A DNA stretch of 64,000 nt from Pelagibius sp050043265 (GCA_050043265.1 JBHJIR010000004.1:69657-133656); one strand, 5' to 3'; positions 1-9,785 are shown, numbered from the stretch's first letter. Notes: generated by a model from the sequence alone, not told the origin. Numbers and translations are program-made.

Positions 1-2
1 CC

Positions 3-1052
3 ATCGTCACCGGCCAGCCGCCCGCCGTGCACGGTATCTGCGGCAACTTCTTCTACGACCCCGCCAAGAACGCCGAGGTCATGATGAACGATCCGGCGTA
101 CCTGCGCGCGCCGACCCTCTTCGCCGCCTTTCAGGAGGCCGGCGCGACCATTGCGGTGGTGACGGCCAAGGACAAGCTGCGCCGCCTGTTGGGTCACGGC
201 ATGACCATGAAGGCCGGCGAGGCGGTCAGCTTCTCCGCCGAGAAGGCCGACGAGGCGACCGTCGCCGAGAACGGCATCGATGGCCTGCTGGAGATGGTCG
301 GCAAACCGCTGCCCAGCGTCTATTCGGCCGACCTGTCGGAGTTCGTCTTCGCCGCCGGCGTGAAGCTGATGGAAGCCATGCGGCCCGATCTCATGTACCT
401 TTCGACCACCGACTACATCCAGCATAAGCACGCGCCCGGGACCGAAGGCGCCAATGATTTCTACGCCATGATGGACAGCTACTTCGCCCAGTTGGACGCC
501 GCCGGCGCCGTCATCGTGCTGACCGCCGACCACGGCATGAACGCCAAGCACACCGCCGACGGCGCGCCCAACGTGCTGTACCTGCAGAGTGAGCTCGACG
601 TTTTCCTCGGCGCCGGCAAGGCGCGCACCATCCTGCCGATTACCGATCCCTACGTGGTGCATCACGGCGCGCTCGGCTCCTACGCCACGGTCTACCTGCC
701 TAAGGACGCGGACGTCGCCGCTGTCGCCAGCTTCGTCGCCGGCCTGGGGGGCGTCGAGCGGGTGCTGACCCGCGAGGAAGCCGCCGAGGCCTTCGAGCTG
801 CCGGCCGACCGCATCGGCGAACTGGTGGTGGTTACCGAGAAGACCCGCGCCGTCGGCACCCGCCCGGACAAGCACGACCTGTCGGGCCTGGAGGTGCCGC
901 TGCGCTCCCACGGCGGCGTCAGCGAACAGCGCGTGCCGCTGGTGGTGAATCGCCCGGTCTCGGGCATCGAGGGGCGGCGCCTGCGCAACTTCGATGCCTT
1001 CGACATCGCCCTCAATCACGTAGCAGCCAGCCGGTCCGCGGCCGCCGAGTAA
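3..1052 (+). CDS. phnA: Phosphonoacetate hydrolase, 5'-truncated by the window
   Basis: Cleaves phosphonoacetate to acetate and phosphate, the last step of the PhnW-PhnY-PhnA route for 2-aminoethylphosphonate. The frame is open from base 3, so the GTG at 27 is probably internal: about 349 residues are visible against roughly 410 in characterised PhnA, and the N-terminal part with the nucleophile lies upstream. Alkaline-phosphatase-superfamily metal-site motifs are present: TTDYIQHKHAPG (near base 405-440), LTADHGM (near 519) and a late SHGG (near 907). The gene sits 13 bp upstream of the phosphonoacetaldehyde dehydrogenase gene, which supports the assignment and an operon. Confidence 0.9.
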   Translation: MVTGQPPAVHGICGNFFYDPAKNAEVMMNDPAYLRAPTLFAAFQEAGATIAVVTAKDKLRRLLGHGMTMKAGEAVSFSAEKADEATVAENGIDGLLEMVGKPLPSVYSADLSEFVFAAGVKLMEAMRPDLMYLSTTDYIQHKHAPGTEGANDFYAMMDSYFAQLDAAGAVIVLTADHGMNAKHTADGAPNVLYLQSELDVFLGAGKARTILPITDPYVVHHGALGSYATVYLPKDADVAAVASFVAGLGGVERVLTREEAAEAFELPADRIGELVVVTEKTRAVGTRPDKHDLSGLEVPLRSHGGVSEQRVPLVVNRPVSGIEGRRLRNFDAFDIALNHVAASRSAAAE

Positions 1053-1065
1053 AGGAACCTTCCCA

Positions 1066-2526
1066 ATGAGCATCGCTGAGAACTTTGCCGCGGCACCGCG
1101 TCACGAACCCATGCGCATCGCCGGCCGCAAGGTCGATGCCGAGGGCGTCATCGAAGTACGTTATCCCTACACCGACGAGGTGATCGGCACGGTGCCGGCG
1201 GGCAACGCTTCCCACGCGCGCCAGGCCTTCGAGATCGCCGCCGCCTACAAGCCCAAGCTGACCCGCTACGAGCGCCAGCAGATCCTGCTGAAGACCGCCG
1301 AGCTGCTGGTCGCCCGCAAGGACGAGATCTCCGACGTCATCACCCTGGAGCTGGGCATCTCCAAGGCCGACTCCTTCTACGAAGTCGGCCGCGCTTTCGA
1401 CGTCTTCTCTCTGTCCGGGCAGATGTGCATCCAGGACGACGGCGAGATCTTCTCCTGCGACCTCACCCCGCACGGCAAGGCGCGCAAGATCTTCACCACC
1501 CGCGAACCGCTGACCGCGATTTCCGCCATCACGCCGTTCAACCACCCGCTCAACATGGTGGCCCACAAGATCGCGCCCGCCGTCGCCACCAACAATTGCA
1601 TGGTGGTGAAGCCGACCGAACTGACGCCGCTGACCGCCCTCATCCTGGCCGACGTGCTCTACGAGGCCGGGCTGCCGCCGGAGATGCTCTCGGTGGTCAC
1701 CGGCCTGCCGCAGGACATCGGCCTGGAGATGATCCAGAACCCCAACATCGAGCTGATCACCTTCACCGGCGGCGTACCGGTCGGCAAGATGATCGCCGAC
1801 AAAGCCGGCTACAAGCGCACGGTGCTGGAGCTGGGCGGCAACGACCCGCTGATCATCCTGAACGACCTCAGCGACGACGACCTGGCCAAGGCCGCCGCCC
1901 TGGCCGTCGCCGGCGCCACCAAGAATTCCGGCCAGCGCTGCACCGCGGTCAAGCGCATCCTCTGCCAGGAGAGCGTCGCAGACCGCTTCGTGCCGCTGGT
2001 GCTGGAACTGGCCAAGAAGATCCGCTTCGGCGACCCCATGGCCAAGGACACCGACCTGGGCACCGTGGTGCACGCCCAGGCCGCCGAGATGTTCGAAAAG
2101 CGCGTCCACCTGGCCGCCGAGGACGGCGCCGAGATCCTCTACAACCCGGGCCGCCAGGGCGCCCTGCTGCCGCCCATCGTGGTCGACCGCGTGCCCCACG
2201 AGTCCGAACTGGTGATGGAAGAGACCTTCGGCCCCATCGTGCCCATCGTGCGCGTGCCCGATGACGACGCGGCCGTCATGCGGATCTCCAATTCGACCGC
2301 CTTCGGCCTCTCCTCCGGCGTCTGCACCAACGACTTCCGCCGCATGCAGGCCTACATCAGCGGCCTGAAGGTCGGCACGGTGAACATCTGGGAAGTGCCC
2401 GGCTACCGCATCGAGATGTCGCCCTTCGGCGGCATCAAGGACTCCGGCCTGGGTTACAAGGAAGGCGTCATCGAGGCGATGAAGAGCTACACCAACGTGA
2501 AGACCTTCTCGCTGCCCTGGGGGTAA
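1066..2526 (+). CDS. phnY: Phosphonoacetaldehyde dehydrogenase
   Basis: NAD-dependent aldehyde dehydrogenase family protein of 486 residues that would oxidise phosphonoacetaldehyde to phosphonoacetate. The aldehyde dehydrogenase signatures are intact: TGGVPVGKM in the cofactor region, general base Glu255 in LELGGND and catalytic Cys292 in NSGQRCTA. Length and C-terminal FGGIKDSGLG match the family. An AAAGGA ribosome-binding site precedes ATG 1066. Position directly after the phosphonoacetate hydrolase gene makes phnY the specific call rather than a generic succinate-semialdehyde dehydrogenase. The partner transaminase PhnW is not in the window and may lie upstream. Confidence 0.92.
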   Translation: MSIAENFAAAPRHEPMRIAGRKVDAEGVIEVRYPYTDEVIGTVPAGNASHARQAFEIAAAYKPKLTRYERQQILLKTAELLVARKDEISDVITLELGISKADSFYEVGRAFDVFSLSGQMCIQDDGEIFSCDLTPHGKARKIFTTREPLTAISAITPFNHPLNMVAHKIAPAVATNNCMVVKPTELTPLTALILADVLYEAGLPPEMLSVVTGLPQDIGLEMIQNPNIELITFTGGVPVGKMIADKAGYKRTVLELGGNDPLIILNDLSDDDLAKAAALAVAGATKNSGQRCTAVKRILCQESVADRFVPLVLELAKKIRFGDPMAKDTDLGTVVHAQAAEMFEKRVHLAAEDGAEILYNPGRQGALLPPIVVDRVPHESELVMEETFGPIVPIVRVPDDDAAVMRISNSTAFGLSSGVCTNDFRRMQAYISGLKVGTVNIWEVPGYRIEMSPFGGIKDSGLGYKEGVIEAMKSYTNVKTFSLPWG

Positions 2527-2547
2527 AGTTGCAGCACGGCAAGCCTG

Positions 2548-2826
2548 TCACCCTTGTGCGAGCGATTTCGCCAGGAAGCCCAGGATGGTCCCAAGCATGA
2601 CGCAGGCGGCAAGACATCCCGCCGAGACGAGCAGGCGTTTGCGCAAAACCAGTCCCTGGGCCGTCAGCTTGCCGGGCGAGAAGACAGCGTTGAAGGGATT
2701 GAGCCGGAACCAGCCGTGCAGGTTTTCCGACGCGCCATGATAGGGAAGCCGGACTGCGTACCAGACCAGGGCAACGGCGGCGACAAAACCGACCACAACA
2801 CTCAGCATGAAGGCGATATTGGCCAT
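2548..2826 (-). CDS. Small two-span membrane protein, unknown
   Basis: A 92-residue protein with two predicted membrane spans, roughly residues 5-25 and 66-88, joined by a polar loop containing NPFNAVFSPGKL. I do not recognise the family. It lies antisense between phnY and the EamA transporter gene and ends 21 bp past the phnY stop, so the two converge. A GGAG lies upstream of its ATG with acceptable spacing. No sign ties it to phosphonate metabolism. It is scored as real because hydrophobic segments and charged loops alternate as in genuine membrane proteins. Confidence 0.6.
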   Translation of the reverse strand: MANIAFMLSVVVGFVAAVALVWYAVRLPYHGASENLHGWFRLNPFNAVFSPGKLTAQGLVLRKRLLVSAGCLAACVMLGTILGFLAKSLAQG

Positions 2827-2919
2827 CTAGGGACGGCTCCATTTCCAAATGCCGATAGAATAGCAGGCAGCCGCAGAAGCCGCCTGAAGCAAAACAACAT
2901 AAGAAGCTAGGATCTCTGA

Positions 2920-3762
2920 TTGTCTGAGTTCGCTGTCGCGCTGGTGCTGAGCGCGGCGCTGCTGCACGCCACCTGGAACGCCATCGTCAAGGGTACGCGG
3001 GCGCGCGCCCTGATCCTGGCCGCGGTGGCCGCCACCAACGGCACCGTGGGGCTGGGCCTGCTGCTGTGGGCGGAGACGCCGGCACCGGCCTCCTGGCCCT
3101 ACATCGCCGCCTCCTCGATCATCCACTACGCCTACTATTATTTCCTCGCGCTGGCCTACAAGTGGGGCGACCTGTCGCGGGTCTACCCGATCTCGCGCGG
3201 CATTGCGCCGCTGCTGGTCTCCCTCGGCGCGCTGATCTTCGCCGGCGAGCAGCTCTCGGCGCTGGGCTGGGGCGGTGTCGCGCTGATTTCCGCCGGCATC
3301 TCGATCCTCGCCTTCTTCTCCAAGGGCCCCAGCATCCCCGACCCGCGCTCGACCCTGGCCGCCATCGCCACCGGCCTCATCATCGCCAGCTACAGCATTA
3401 CCGACGGCATCGGCGTCCGGCTCTCCGGCAGTCCCTTCGGTTACATGGGCTGGCTGTTCGTCACCGAGTTCCTGGTCACCGCCTTCGTTTTCGCCCGCCT
3501 CAGGCCCAGGATGACCCCCGAGGCGCGCGCCACCCTGCGGGCCGGCTACTTCGGCGGCTTCTGCGCCGTGGCCGCCTACGGCCTGGTGATCTACGCCAAT
3601 ACCCTGGCGCCGCTGGGCATGGTTTCGGCCCTGCGCGAGTCGAGTGTGATCATCGCTGCTCTCTTCGGGGTTGTCATATTCCGCGAACGGCCCTGGATCA
3701 GCCGGATCGCCGCCGCCCTCACGGTCGGCGCAGGAGTCCTGGTATTGACGCTCACCCGCTAA
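2920..3762 (+). CDS. EamA/DMT-family transporter
   Basis: A 280-residue inner-membrane protein with about ten hydrophobic segments arranged as two EamA repeats, opening SEFAVALVLSAALLHATWNAIVKG, which is typical of drug/metabolite exporters. It starts at TTG 2920; no in-frame ATG fits the N-terminal transmembrane segment. The substrate cannot be read from sequence. It lies between the phosphonate catabolic genes and the phosphonate importer, so it might export an intermediate or side product, but this is only positional. It ends about 190 bp before the binding-protein gene, so that importer probably has its own promoter. Confidence 0.85.
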   Translation: MSEFAVALVLSAALLHATWNAIVKGTRARALILAAVAATNGTVGLGLLLWAETPAPASWPYIAASSIIHYAYYYFLALAYKWGDLSRVYPISRGIAPLLVSLGALIFAGEQLSALGWGGVALISAGISILAFFSKGPSIPDPRSTLAAIATGLIIASYSITDGIGVRLSGSPFGYMGWLFVTEFLVTAFVFARLRPRMTPEARATLRAGYFGGFCAVAAYGLVIYANTLAPLGMVSALRESSVIIAALFGVVIFRERPWISRIAAALTVGAGVLVLTLTR

Positions 3763-3950
3763 TTGGATGACGTATCAGTCAAATCTTCCAATACATAAAA
3801 AGAATAGATTTCCCCTATTCAAGTGTGGCGGGCACACTGCGCGCTTGGGACAGGCTGTGGCGGGGAGCCGCAGCGCCGGGAAACGCATGAACGTAACAAT
3901 AATCCGGTAAATCCGGGCCTTCAGCTAGCAAACAGGGAGTTCACCACACC

Positions 3951-4973
3951 ATGAAATTTCATAGCATCTGTCTGACCGCGATCGCGGCCAGCCTGCTGGT
4001 CGCCACGGCGGCAAAGGCGGAAACCGAGTTGACGGTCTATACCGCCGTCGAGGCGGAAGATCTGAAGCGCTACGCGGAGACCTTCAACGCCGACCATCCG
4101 GACATCAAAATCAACTGGGTCCGCGATTCCACCGGCATCATCACCGCCAAGCTGCTGGCCGAAAAGAACAACCCGCAGGCCGACGTGGTCTGGGGCCTGG
4201 CGGCGACCTCGCTGCTGCTGCTGAAGACCGAAGGCATGCTGGAGGCCTACGCGCCGGCCGGCGTCGAGAAGCTGGACAAGAAGTTCGTCGACAAGAGCAC
4301 CCCGCCGGCCTGGGTCGGCATGGATGCCTGGGTCGCCTCGGTCTGCTTCAACACCGTCGAGGCCGGCAAGCTGGGCCTGCCCGCGCCGACCTCCTGGAAG
4401 GACCTGACCAAGCCGGTCTACGCCGGCCACGTCATCATGCCGAACCCGAACTCCTCGGGCACCGGCTTCCTGGACGTGTCTTCGTGGCTGCAGATATTCG
4501 GCGAGGAAGACGGCTGGGCCTTCATGGACTCGCTGCACCAGAACATCGCGCGCTACACCCATTCCGGCTCCAAGCCCTGCAAGATGGCCGCCGCCGGTGA
4601 GATCCCCATCGGCGTCTCCTTCGCCTTCCGCGGCGCCAAGTCCAAGGCCGAGGGCGCGCCGATCGACATCATCGTCCCCTCCGAAGGCGTGGGCTGGGAC
4701 ATGGAGGCGACCGCCATCGTCGCCGGCACCGCCAAGCTGGAGGCCGCCAAGACCCTGGTCGACTGGACGATCACCAAGAAGGCCAACGAGATGTACAACA
4801 CCGGCTACGCCGTGGTCGCCATGCCGGGCGTCGCCAAGCCGGTGGAGTTCTTCCCGGACAACCTGGTCGACAAGATGATCGACAACGACTTCGAATTCGC
4901 CGCCAACAATCGCAAGGCGATCCTCGAGGAATGGCAGAAGCGCTACGACTCCAAGTCCGAGCCGAAGAGCTGA
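3951..4973 (+). CDS. 2-Aminoethylphosphonate-type ABC transporter substrate-binding protein
   Basis: Periplasmic binding protein of 340 residues with a Sec signal peptide (about residues 1-23, ending AAKA before ETELTVY). The mature start TELTVYTAVEAEDLKRY and the motifs NNPQADVVWGLAATS and YAGHVIMPNPNSSGTGFLD are typical of the iron/AEP-binding subgroup of bacterial extracellular solute-binding proteins. The following ATPase and double-length permease, together with phnA-phnY upstream, point to 2-aminoethylphosphonate. A strong hairpin separates it from the ATPase gene, as expected when the binding protein is made in excess. Confidence 0.85.
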   Translation: MKFHSICLTAIAASLLVATAAKAETELTVYTAVEAEDLKRYAETFNADHPDIKINWVRDSTGIITAKLLAEKNNPQADVVWGLAATSLLLLKTEGMLEAYAPAGVEKLDKKFVDKSTPPAWVGMDAWVASVCFNTVEAGKLGLPAPTSWKDLTKPVYAGHVIMPNPNSSGTGFLDVSSWLQIFGEEDGWAFMDSLHQNIARYTHSGSKPCKMAAAGEIPIGVSFAFRGAKSKAEGAPIDIIVPSEGVGWDMEATAIVAGTAKLEAAKTLVDWTITKKANEMYNTGYAVVAMPGVAKPVEFFPDNLVDKMIDNDFEFAANNRKAILEEWQKRYDSKSEPKS

Positions 4974-4990
4974 ACCCATCCTGACCGTCA

Positions 4991-5026
4991 TCGAAAGGGC
5001 GCCGCGCAAGCGGCGCCCTCTTTCGA
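4991..5026 (+). terminator. Hairpin after the binding-protein gene
   Basis: A GC-rich stem, GGGCGCCGC with GCGGCGCCC around loop GCAA, flanked by complementary GAAA and TTTC. The downstream arm is followed by a short T-rich run. It lies 18 bp past the binding-protein stop and upstream of the ATPase gene in the same direction, so it probably acts as a partial terminator or 3'-end stabiliser within the importer operon. Confidence 0.7.
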
Positions 5027-5139
5027 TCCGGCCCTCCCTCCCGCATACTGAGCCTTGAAACCTGCCCCTTTGCCTGGACCAGAAGGCAACGGGCGGGGGC
5101 GCGGTAATCGAGCGAGGCTTTACCCCAGAGGCGATTTCG

Positions 5140-6231
5140 GTGTCCAGCTACCTGCGCATCCGCGACCTGCATAAGAATTTCGGGGACTTCACCGCACTGC
5201 GCGACGTGTCCCTGGACGTTGAAGAGGGCGAGTTCGTCTGCTTCCTAGGCCCCTCCGGCTGCGGCAAGACCACCCTGCTGCGTGCCATCGCCGGCCTGGA
5301 CCTGCAGACCTACGGCACCATCGAACAGGCCGGGCGGGACATCTCCGCCCTGCCGGTCACCCGGCGCGACTTCGGCATCGTGTTCCAGTCCTATGCCCTG
5401 TTCCCCAACCTGACCATCGAGCGCAACATCGCCTTCGGGCTGGAGAACAGCGGGCGGCCCAAGGCAGAGATCGCGGCGCGGGTCACCGAGCTGCTCGATC
5501 TCGTCGGCCTGGCCGACCAGCGCAAGAAGTACCCGGCGCAGCTCTCCGGTGGCCAGCAGCAGCGCATCGCCCTGGCCCGCGCCATCGCCTCCTCGCCCGG
5601 CTTGCTGCTGCTCGATGAGCCCCTTTCCGCCCTGGATGCCAAGGTGCGCGTCCACCTGCGTCATCAGATCAAGGAACTGCAGCGCAAACTGGGCGTCACC
5701 ACCGTCATGGTCACCCATGATCAGGAAGAGGCGCTGTCGATGGCCGACCGCATCGTGGTGCTGAACCACGGCGTCATCGAGCAGGTCGGCACGCCGACCG
5801 AGATCTACCGCGAGCCGAAATCGCTGTTCGTCGCCGACTTCATCGGCGAGACCAACCAGATCCACGCGACCCTCAGCGGCCCCGGCCGCTTCACCCTGGG
5901 CAAGACGGAGCTGCAGGGCATGACCGACGGCCTGCAGCCCGGCCAGCCGATCGTCGTCACCATCCGCCCGGAGGACATCATCCCCCACGCCGCCGGCACC
6001 CGCACGGCGGTCAGCGACGGCGGCCTGCTGGACGTTACCATCGGCGAGATGGAATTCCTCGGTTCGTTCTGGCGTTCGCGGCTCAGCGGCGCCGCGCTGG
6101 ACGGCGAGGAACTCTATGCCGACTTCTCGATCAACGCGGTACGCCGCCTGTCGCTCGGCGAGGGCGCGACGCTGACCATCGAGCTGCCGGGCAGCCGGCT
6201 GATTGCCTTTGCGGCGGAAGCGTCGGCATGA
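5140..6231 (+). CDS. 2-Aminoethylphosphonate-type ABC transporter ATP-binding protein
   Basis: Cytoplasmic ATPase of 363 residues. The nucleotide-binding domain occupies the first ~235 residues: Walker A GPSGCGKTT, Q-loop VFQSYALFPNLT, signature LSGGQQQRIALARA, Walker B LLLLDEPLSALD and switch His in VTHDQEEA. A TOBE-like C-terminal domain follows. It starts at GTG 5140, the only initiator matching the usual N-terminus. It overlaps the permease gene by the ATGA at 6228-6231, indicating translational coupling. Its neighbours identify the substrate class. Confidence 0.9.
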   Translation: MSSYLRIRDLHKNFGDFTALRDVSLDVEEGEFVCFLGPSGCGKTTLLRAIAGLDLQTYGTIEQAGRDISALPVTRRDFGIVFQSYALFPNLTIERNIAFGLENSGRPKAEIAARVTELLDLVGLADQRKKYPAQLSGGQQQRIALARAIASSPGLLLLDEPLSALDAKVRVHLRHQIKELQRKLGVTTVMVTHDQEEALSMADRIVVLNHGVIEQVGTPTEIYREPKSLFVADFIGETNQIHATLSGPGRFTLGKTELQGMTDGLQPGQPIVVTIRPEDIIPHAAGTRTAVSDGGLLDVTIGEMEFLGSFWRSRLSGAALDGEELYADFSINAVRRLSLGEGATLTIELPGSRLIAFAAEASA

Positions 6232-8255
6232 CCGCCACGGCCGATGCCGCGCTGCCCAAGGGGAAGCCGCAAGGCAAACCCCTGAAAGCGAAGCTGGGCC
6301 GCGACGACCTGGTCATGCGCGGCTTCATGGCGCTGATCGCGCTCTACCTGGTGGTGGCGCTGGCCTTTCCGCTCTATGCCATGCTGTCGAAGTCGTTCTC
6401 GACCTTCCGCTTCGACCTCACCGCCTTCGAGTTCCAGGTCAGCGACGAGGACGGCCGCTTCACGCTGCCGCCGGTCAGCGCCGCGGCCCTCAACGACGAC
6501 CTGCAGGCGGTGCCGCCCGAAGACCTCGCCACGTCCGGCGACGGGCGCCTGCCGGCGACCAGCTTCTTCCCCGATTTCAGCTTCCGCAGCCCGCTGCACT
6601 ACCGCATCCGCGGCACCACCGACGATGCGGTCTACCTGATCGGCTCGGAACGCTTCAGCGGCACCGGCTGGCAGGAGGTCGATTCCAACACCTTCCGCCG
6701 GGTCATGCTGCGCCCGGTGCGCGACATCGGCCTGACCAACTACGCGACCTACTTCTCGACGCCCTCCCTCTTCCGCTCGATCGAGAATTCGATCTTCATC
6801 TCGGCGCTCAGCACGATCATCACGGTGACCCTGGCCTTCGGCTTCGCCTATGCCCTCAGCCGTAGCTGCATGCCTTTCAAGGGCATCTTCCGGCTGATCG
6901 CCATGGCGCCGATCCTGGTGCCCTCGCTGCTGCCGGGCATCGCGCTGGTCTACCTGTTCGGCAACCAGGGCATGATCAAGGAGCTGCTGCTGGGCGAGTC
7001 GATCTACGGGCCCATCGGCATCGTCATCGGATCGGTGTTCTTCACCTTCCCCCACGCCATGATCATCATCACCACGGCGCTGGCGATCTCCGACGCCCGG
7101 CTCTACGAGGCGGCGGCCTGCCTGAAGGCCAGCCGCTGGAAGATCTTCTGGACGGTCACCGTTCCGGGCGCGCGCTACGGCTTGATCTCCGCCGCCTTCG
7201 TGGTGTTCAACATGGTGATCACCGACTTCGGCCTGCCCAAGGTGATCGGCGGCCAGTACAACATGCTGGCGGTCGACATCTACAAGCAGGTCATCGGCCA
7301 GCAGAACTTCGAAATGGGCGCGGTGGTCTCGGTGGTGCTGCTGATCCCGGCACTGGTCGCCTTCGCCATCGACCGCGTGGTGCAGAAGAAGCAGGTGGCG
7401 GCACTGTCGGCCCGCTCGGTGCCCTACCAGCCCAAGCGGCATCCGCGCTTCGACGCCATCGCCTTCGCCTATTGCGGCCTCGTCGCCGTCTTCATCCTGG
7501 GCCTGCTGGCGGTCTGCCAGTACGCCGCGCTGATCAAGTTCTGGCCCTACGACCTCAGCCTCAGCCTGAAGAACTATGCCTTCGATCTGATGGACGGCGG
7601 CGGCTGGGATTCCTATTACAACTCGATCCAGATGGCGCTGCTGACCGCCGTCTTCGGCACCCTGGTGGTCTTCATCGGCGCCTACATGGTGGAAAAGACC
7701 AAGGGCTTCGACACCGGGCGCGGCCTGTTCCAGCTCCTCGCCATGCTGCCCATGGCGATCCCCGGCATGGTGCTGGGCCTCGCCTACATCTTCTTCTTCA
7801 ACGATCCGCGCAATCCGCTGAACTTCCTCTACGGCACCATGGCGATCCTGGTGATCTGCACGGTGACGCACTTCTACACCGTCTCGCACCTGACCGCGGT
7901 GACCGCACTGAAGCAGATGGACCGCGAGTTCGAATCCGTCGCGGCCTCGCTGAAGCAGCCCTTCTACCGTCTGTTCCGGGTGGTCACCGTACCGGTCTGC
8001 CTGCCGACCATCCTCGACATCTCGATCTATCTTTTCGTCAACGCGATGACGACGGTCTCGGCGGTAGTCTTCCTCTACTCGCCGACCACCACGCTGGCCT
8101 CGGTTGCCGTGCTGAACATGGACGACGCCGGCGACATCGCTCCGGCCGCCGCCATGGGCATGATGATCTTCTACACCAACGCCGGCGCCCGCATCCTGCA
8201 CCTGGCCATCTCCAAGGGCGTGCTGAAACGCACCCAGGCCTGGCGGTTCCGGTAG
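6228..8255 (+). CDS. 2-Aminoethylphosphonate-type ABC permease, fused double domain
   Basis: A 675-residue inner-membrane protein carrying two binding-protein-dependent permease domains in one chain. EAA-loop-like motifs appear in both halves (YEAAACLKASRWKIFWTVTVP and ESVAASLKQPFYRLFRVVTVP), so one polypeptide replaces the usual permease pair. A non-homologous insert of about 100 residues separates the first span from the first permease core and is probably periplasmic. The fused arrangement is known for this AEP-transporter family. The gene closes the importer operon and converges on the histidine kinase gene with a 12-bp gap. Confidence 0.9.
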   Translation: MTATADAALPKGKPQGKPLKAKLGRDDLVMRGFMALIALYLVVALAFPLYAMLSKSFSTFRFDLTAFEFQVSDEDGRFTLPPVSAAALNDDLQAVPPEDLATSGDGRLPATSFFPDFSFRSPLHYRIRGTTDDAVYLIGSERFSGTGWQEVDSNTFRRVMLRPVRDIGLTNYATYFSTPSLFRSIENSIFISALSTIITVTLAFGFAYALSRSCMPFKGIFRLIAMAPILVPSLLPGIALVYLFGNQGMIKELLLGESIYGPIGIVIGSVFFTFPHAMIIITTALAISDARLYEAAACLKASRWKIFWTVTVPGARYGLISAAFVVFNMVITDFGLPKVIGGQYNMLAVDIYKQVIGQQNFEMGAVVSVVLLIPALVAFAIDRVVQKKQVAALSARSVPYQPKRHPRFDAIAFAYCGLVAVFILGLLAVCQYAALIKFWPYDLSLSLKNYAFDLMDGGGWDSYYNSIQMALLTAVFGTLVVFIGAYMVEKTKGFDTGRGLFQLLAMLPMAIPGMVLGLAYIFFFNDPRNPLNFLYGTMAILVICTVTHFYTVSHLTAVTALKQMDREFESVAASLKQPFYRLFRVVTVPVCLPTILDISIYLFVNAMTTVSAVVFLYSPTTTLASVAVLNMDDAGDIAPAAAMGMMIFYTNAGARILHLAISKGVLKRTQAWRFR

Positions 8256-8267
8256 AAGGTAGAAGTA

Positions 8268-9785
8268 TCAGGCCGAGCGGCGGGCGCCGACGGCGCGTTC
8301 GGGCGGGAAGGTGACCGTCACGGTGGTGCCTTCGCCGGCCTGGCTGTCGACCTTCAGGGTGCCGCCGAACAGGCGCATGAAGTTGTCGCAGAGATGCAGG
8401 CCCAGGCCGGTGCCGGTGTGCTCGCGGGCGCGCGCGCTGTGGGCCTGCTCGAAGGGGCGCAGCGCCTTGGCGACGCCCTCCTCGGTCATGCCGATGCCGT
8501 TGTCGGCGACGCTGATGGCGATGCGCCCTTGCGGATCGGCCCAGCCGGTCACCACGATGCGGCCGCCCTCGGGCGTGAACTTTATGGCGTTGGACAGCAG
8601 GTTGTTGAGGATCTGCGCCAGCACGCGCTTGTCGCCCCACAGGGCGGGCATGTCCGGCGCAATCTCGGCGGTCAGGCGCTGGCCGGCGGCCTGGGCCGCC
8701 CCGGCCACCTGACGCAGGCTGCCCTGGATCAGGCTCTCCATGTCGAGGTTCTCCTCGACCAGTTCGTACTTGCCGGCCTCGACCTTGGAGATGTCGAGCA
8801 GATCGTTGATGAGGGCGATCAGCAGCGAGCCGCTGTGGTGAATGTCATCGACATATTCCTCGTAGCGCTGATCGCCGAGCGGCCCGAAGGCGCGGGTGCG
8901 CATCATTTCGCTGAAGCCGAGGATGGCGTTCAGCGGCGTGCGCAGGTCGTGGCTCATGTTGGCGAGAAATTCGGTCTTGGCCCGATTGGCCTGCTCGGCC
9001 TGGGAGCGGGCCTTCTCCAGTTCCGCCGTGCGCTCGGTGACGCGCTGTTCCAGGTAGGCGTTGGCGCGGCGCAGGCCGCGCTCGGCCTGGTCGACGCGCA
9101 GGCCGTTCAGCCGCAAGCGTTCCAGGGCCGCCGCCATGCGGCTGACCTCGTCGTTGCGGCTGCCGGCGGGCACCAGGGTATCGAGGTCGCCCTCGCCGAT
9201 GCGGATCATGGCATCGGTCACCCGCGCCAGGGACTCGGTGATCAGGTTGACGCCCAGGAAGACGACCACCGCGGTGATCACCGCCAGGATGGCCGCCGTG
9301 GTGGCGTCGTCGCGCACCGCCTTCCACACTTCGGTGGAAACCCCGGCGGTGGACACCCAGAGCTGCAGCGTGCCGACGACGTCGCCGGTCTCGGCGGTGA
9401 TCTCGCGGTCGAACACCAGCACCTCGGCACTCGCCATGGAACCGGCCGCCGCGGGCTCGATGCCCTCGACACTGACCTCGGCCAGCTTCTCGCCGGCGGT
9501 GTCCAGCACCCTGGCGCCGGCGATCGAGCCGGTCGCCGCCAGGCGCTCCAGGCGCAGTTGCACCCGCTCGTAGTCATAGTCCCACAGGGGATCGGCCAGG
9601 GTGTCGCCGAACACACTGGTGAGGACCTGGGTCTCGGCCTTCAGGTCGCTCATCAGCCGCGCCGCGTGCTCCTGGCCGGAGAGCGCGGTGCTGATCATCG
9701 ACACCACAACCACGGTCGCCAGCACCGTCAGGACGATGCGGTTCCGGATCGACGTGCCGGTAAATCTTGTGTTCTTCTTTCGCAT
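8268..9785 (-). CDS. Orphan membrane sensor histidine kinase
   Basis: About 505 residues from ATG 9785; a GTG at 9824 would add 13 residues, and neither start has a clear ribosome-binding site. Order: N-terminal span (VLTVLATVVVVSMIST), a periplasmic sensing region of about 125 residues, a second span (AVITAVVVFLGVN), HAMP, a short coiled coil, HisKA with NMSHDLRTPLNAI holding the phospho-acceptor His, and HATPase with NLLSNAIKFTP, VADNGIGM and GTGLGL. No response regulator is adjacent, so the partner must be elsewhere. It is divergent from the family-3 binding-protein gene across 250 bp. Confidence 0.9.
   Translation of the reverse strand: MRKKNTRFTGTSIRNRIVLTVLATVVVVSMISTALSGQEHAARLMSDLKAETQVLTSVFGDTLADPLWDYDYERVQLRLERLAATGSIAGARVLDTAGEKLAEVSVEGIEPAAAGSMASAEVLVFDREITAETGDVVGTLQLWVSTAGVSTEVWKAVRDDATTAAILAVITAVVVFLGVNLITESLARVTDAMIRIGEGDLDTLVPAGSRNDEVSRMAAALERLRLNGLRVDQAERGLRRANAYLEQRVTERTAELEKARSQAEQANRAKTEFLANMSHDLRTPLNAILGFSEMMRTRAFGPLGDQRYEEYVDDIHHSGSLLIALINDLLDISKVEAGKYELVEENLDMESLIQGSLRQVAGAAQAAGQRLTAEIAPDMPALWGDKRVLAQILNNLLSNAIKFTPEGGRIVVTGWADPQGRIAISVADNGIGMTEEGVAKALRPFEQAHSARAREHTGTGLGLHLCDNFMRLFGGTLKVDSQAGEGTTVTVTFPPERAVGARRSA

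Noticed and set aside
3763..3950. Possible Pho box upstream of the AEP binding protein
   Set aside because: No pair of CTGTCAT-like repeats with proper spacing; the region only looks like an AT-rich promoter.
6114..8201. A 695-codon open frame antisense to the AEP permease
   Set aside because: Its residues are His/Gly/Asp/Arg/Gln-rich low complexity, typical of the reverse strand of GC-rich genes, and the forward strand encodes a clear permease.
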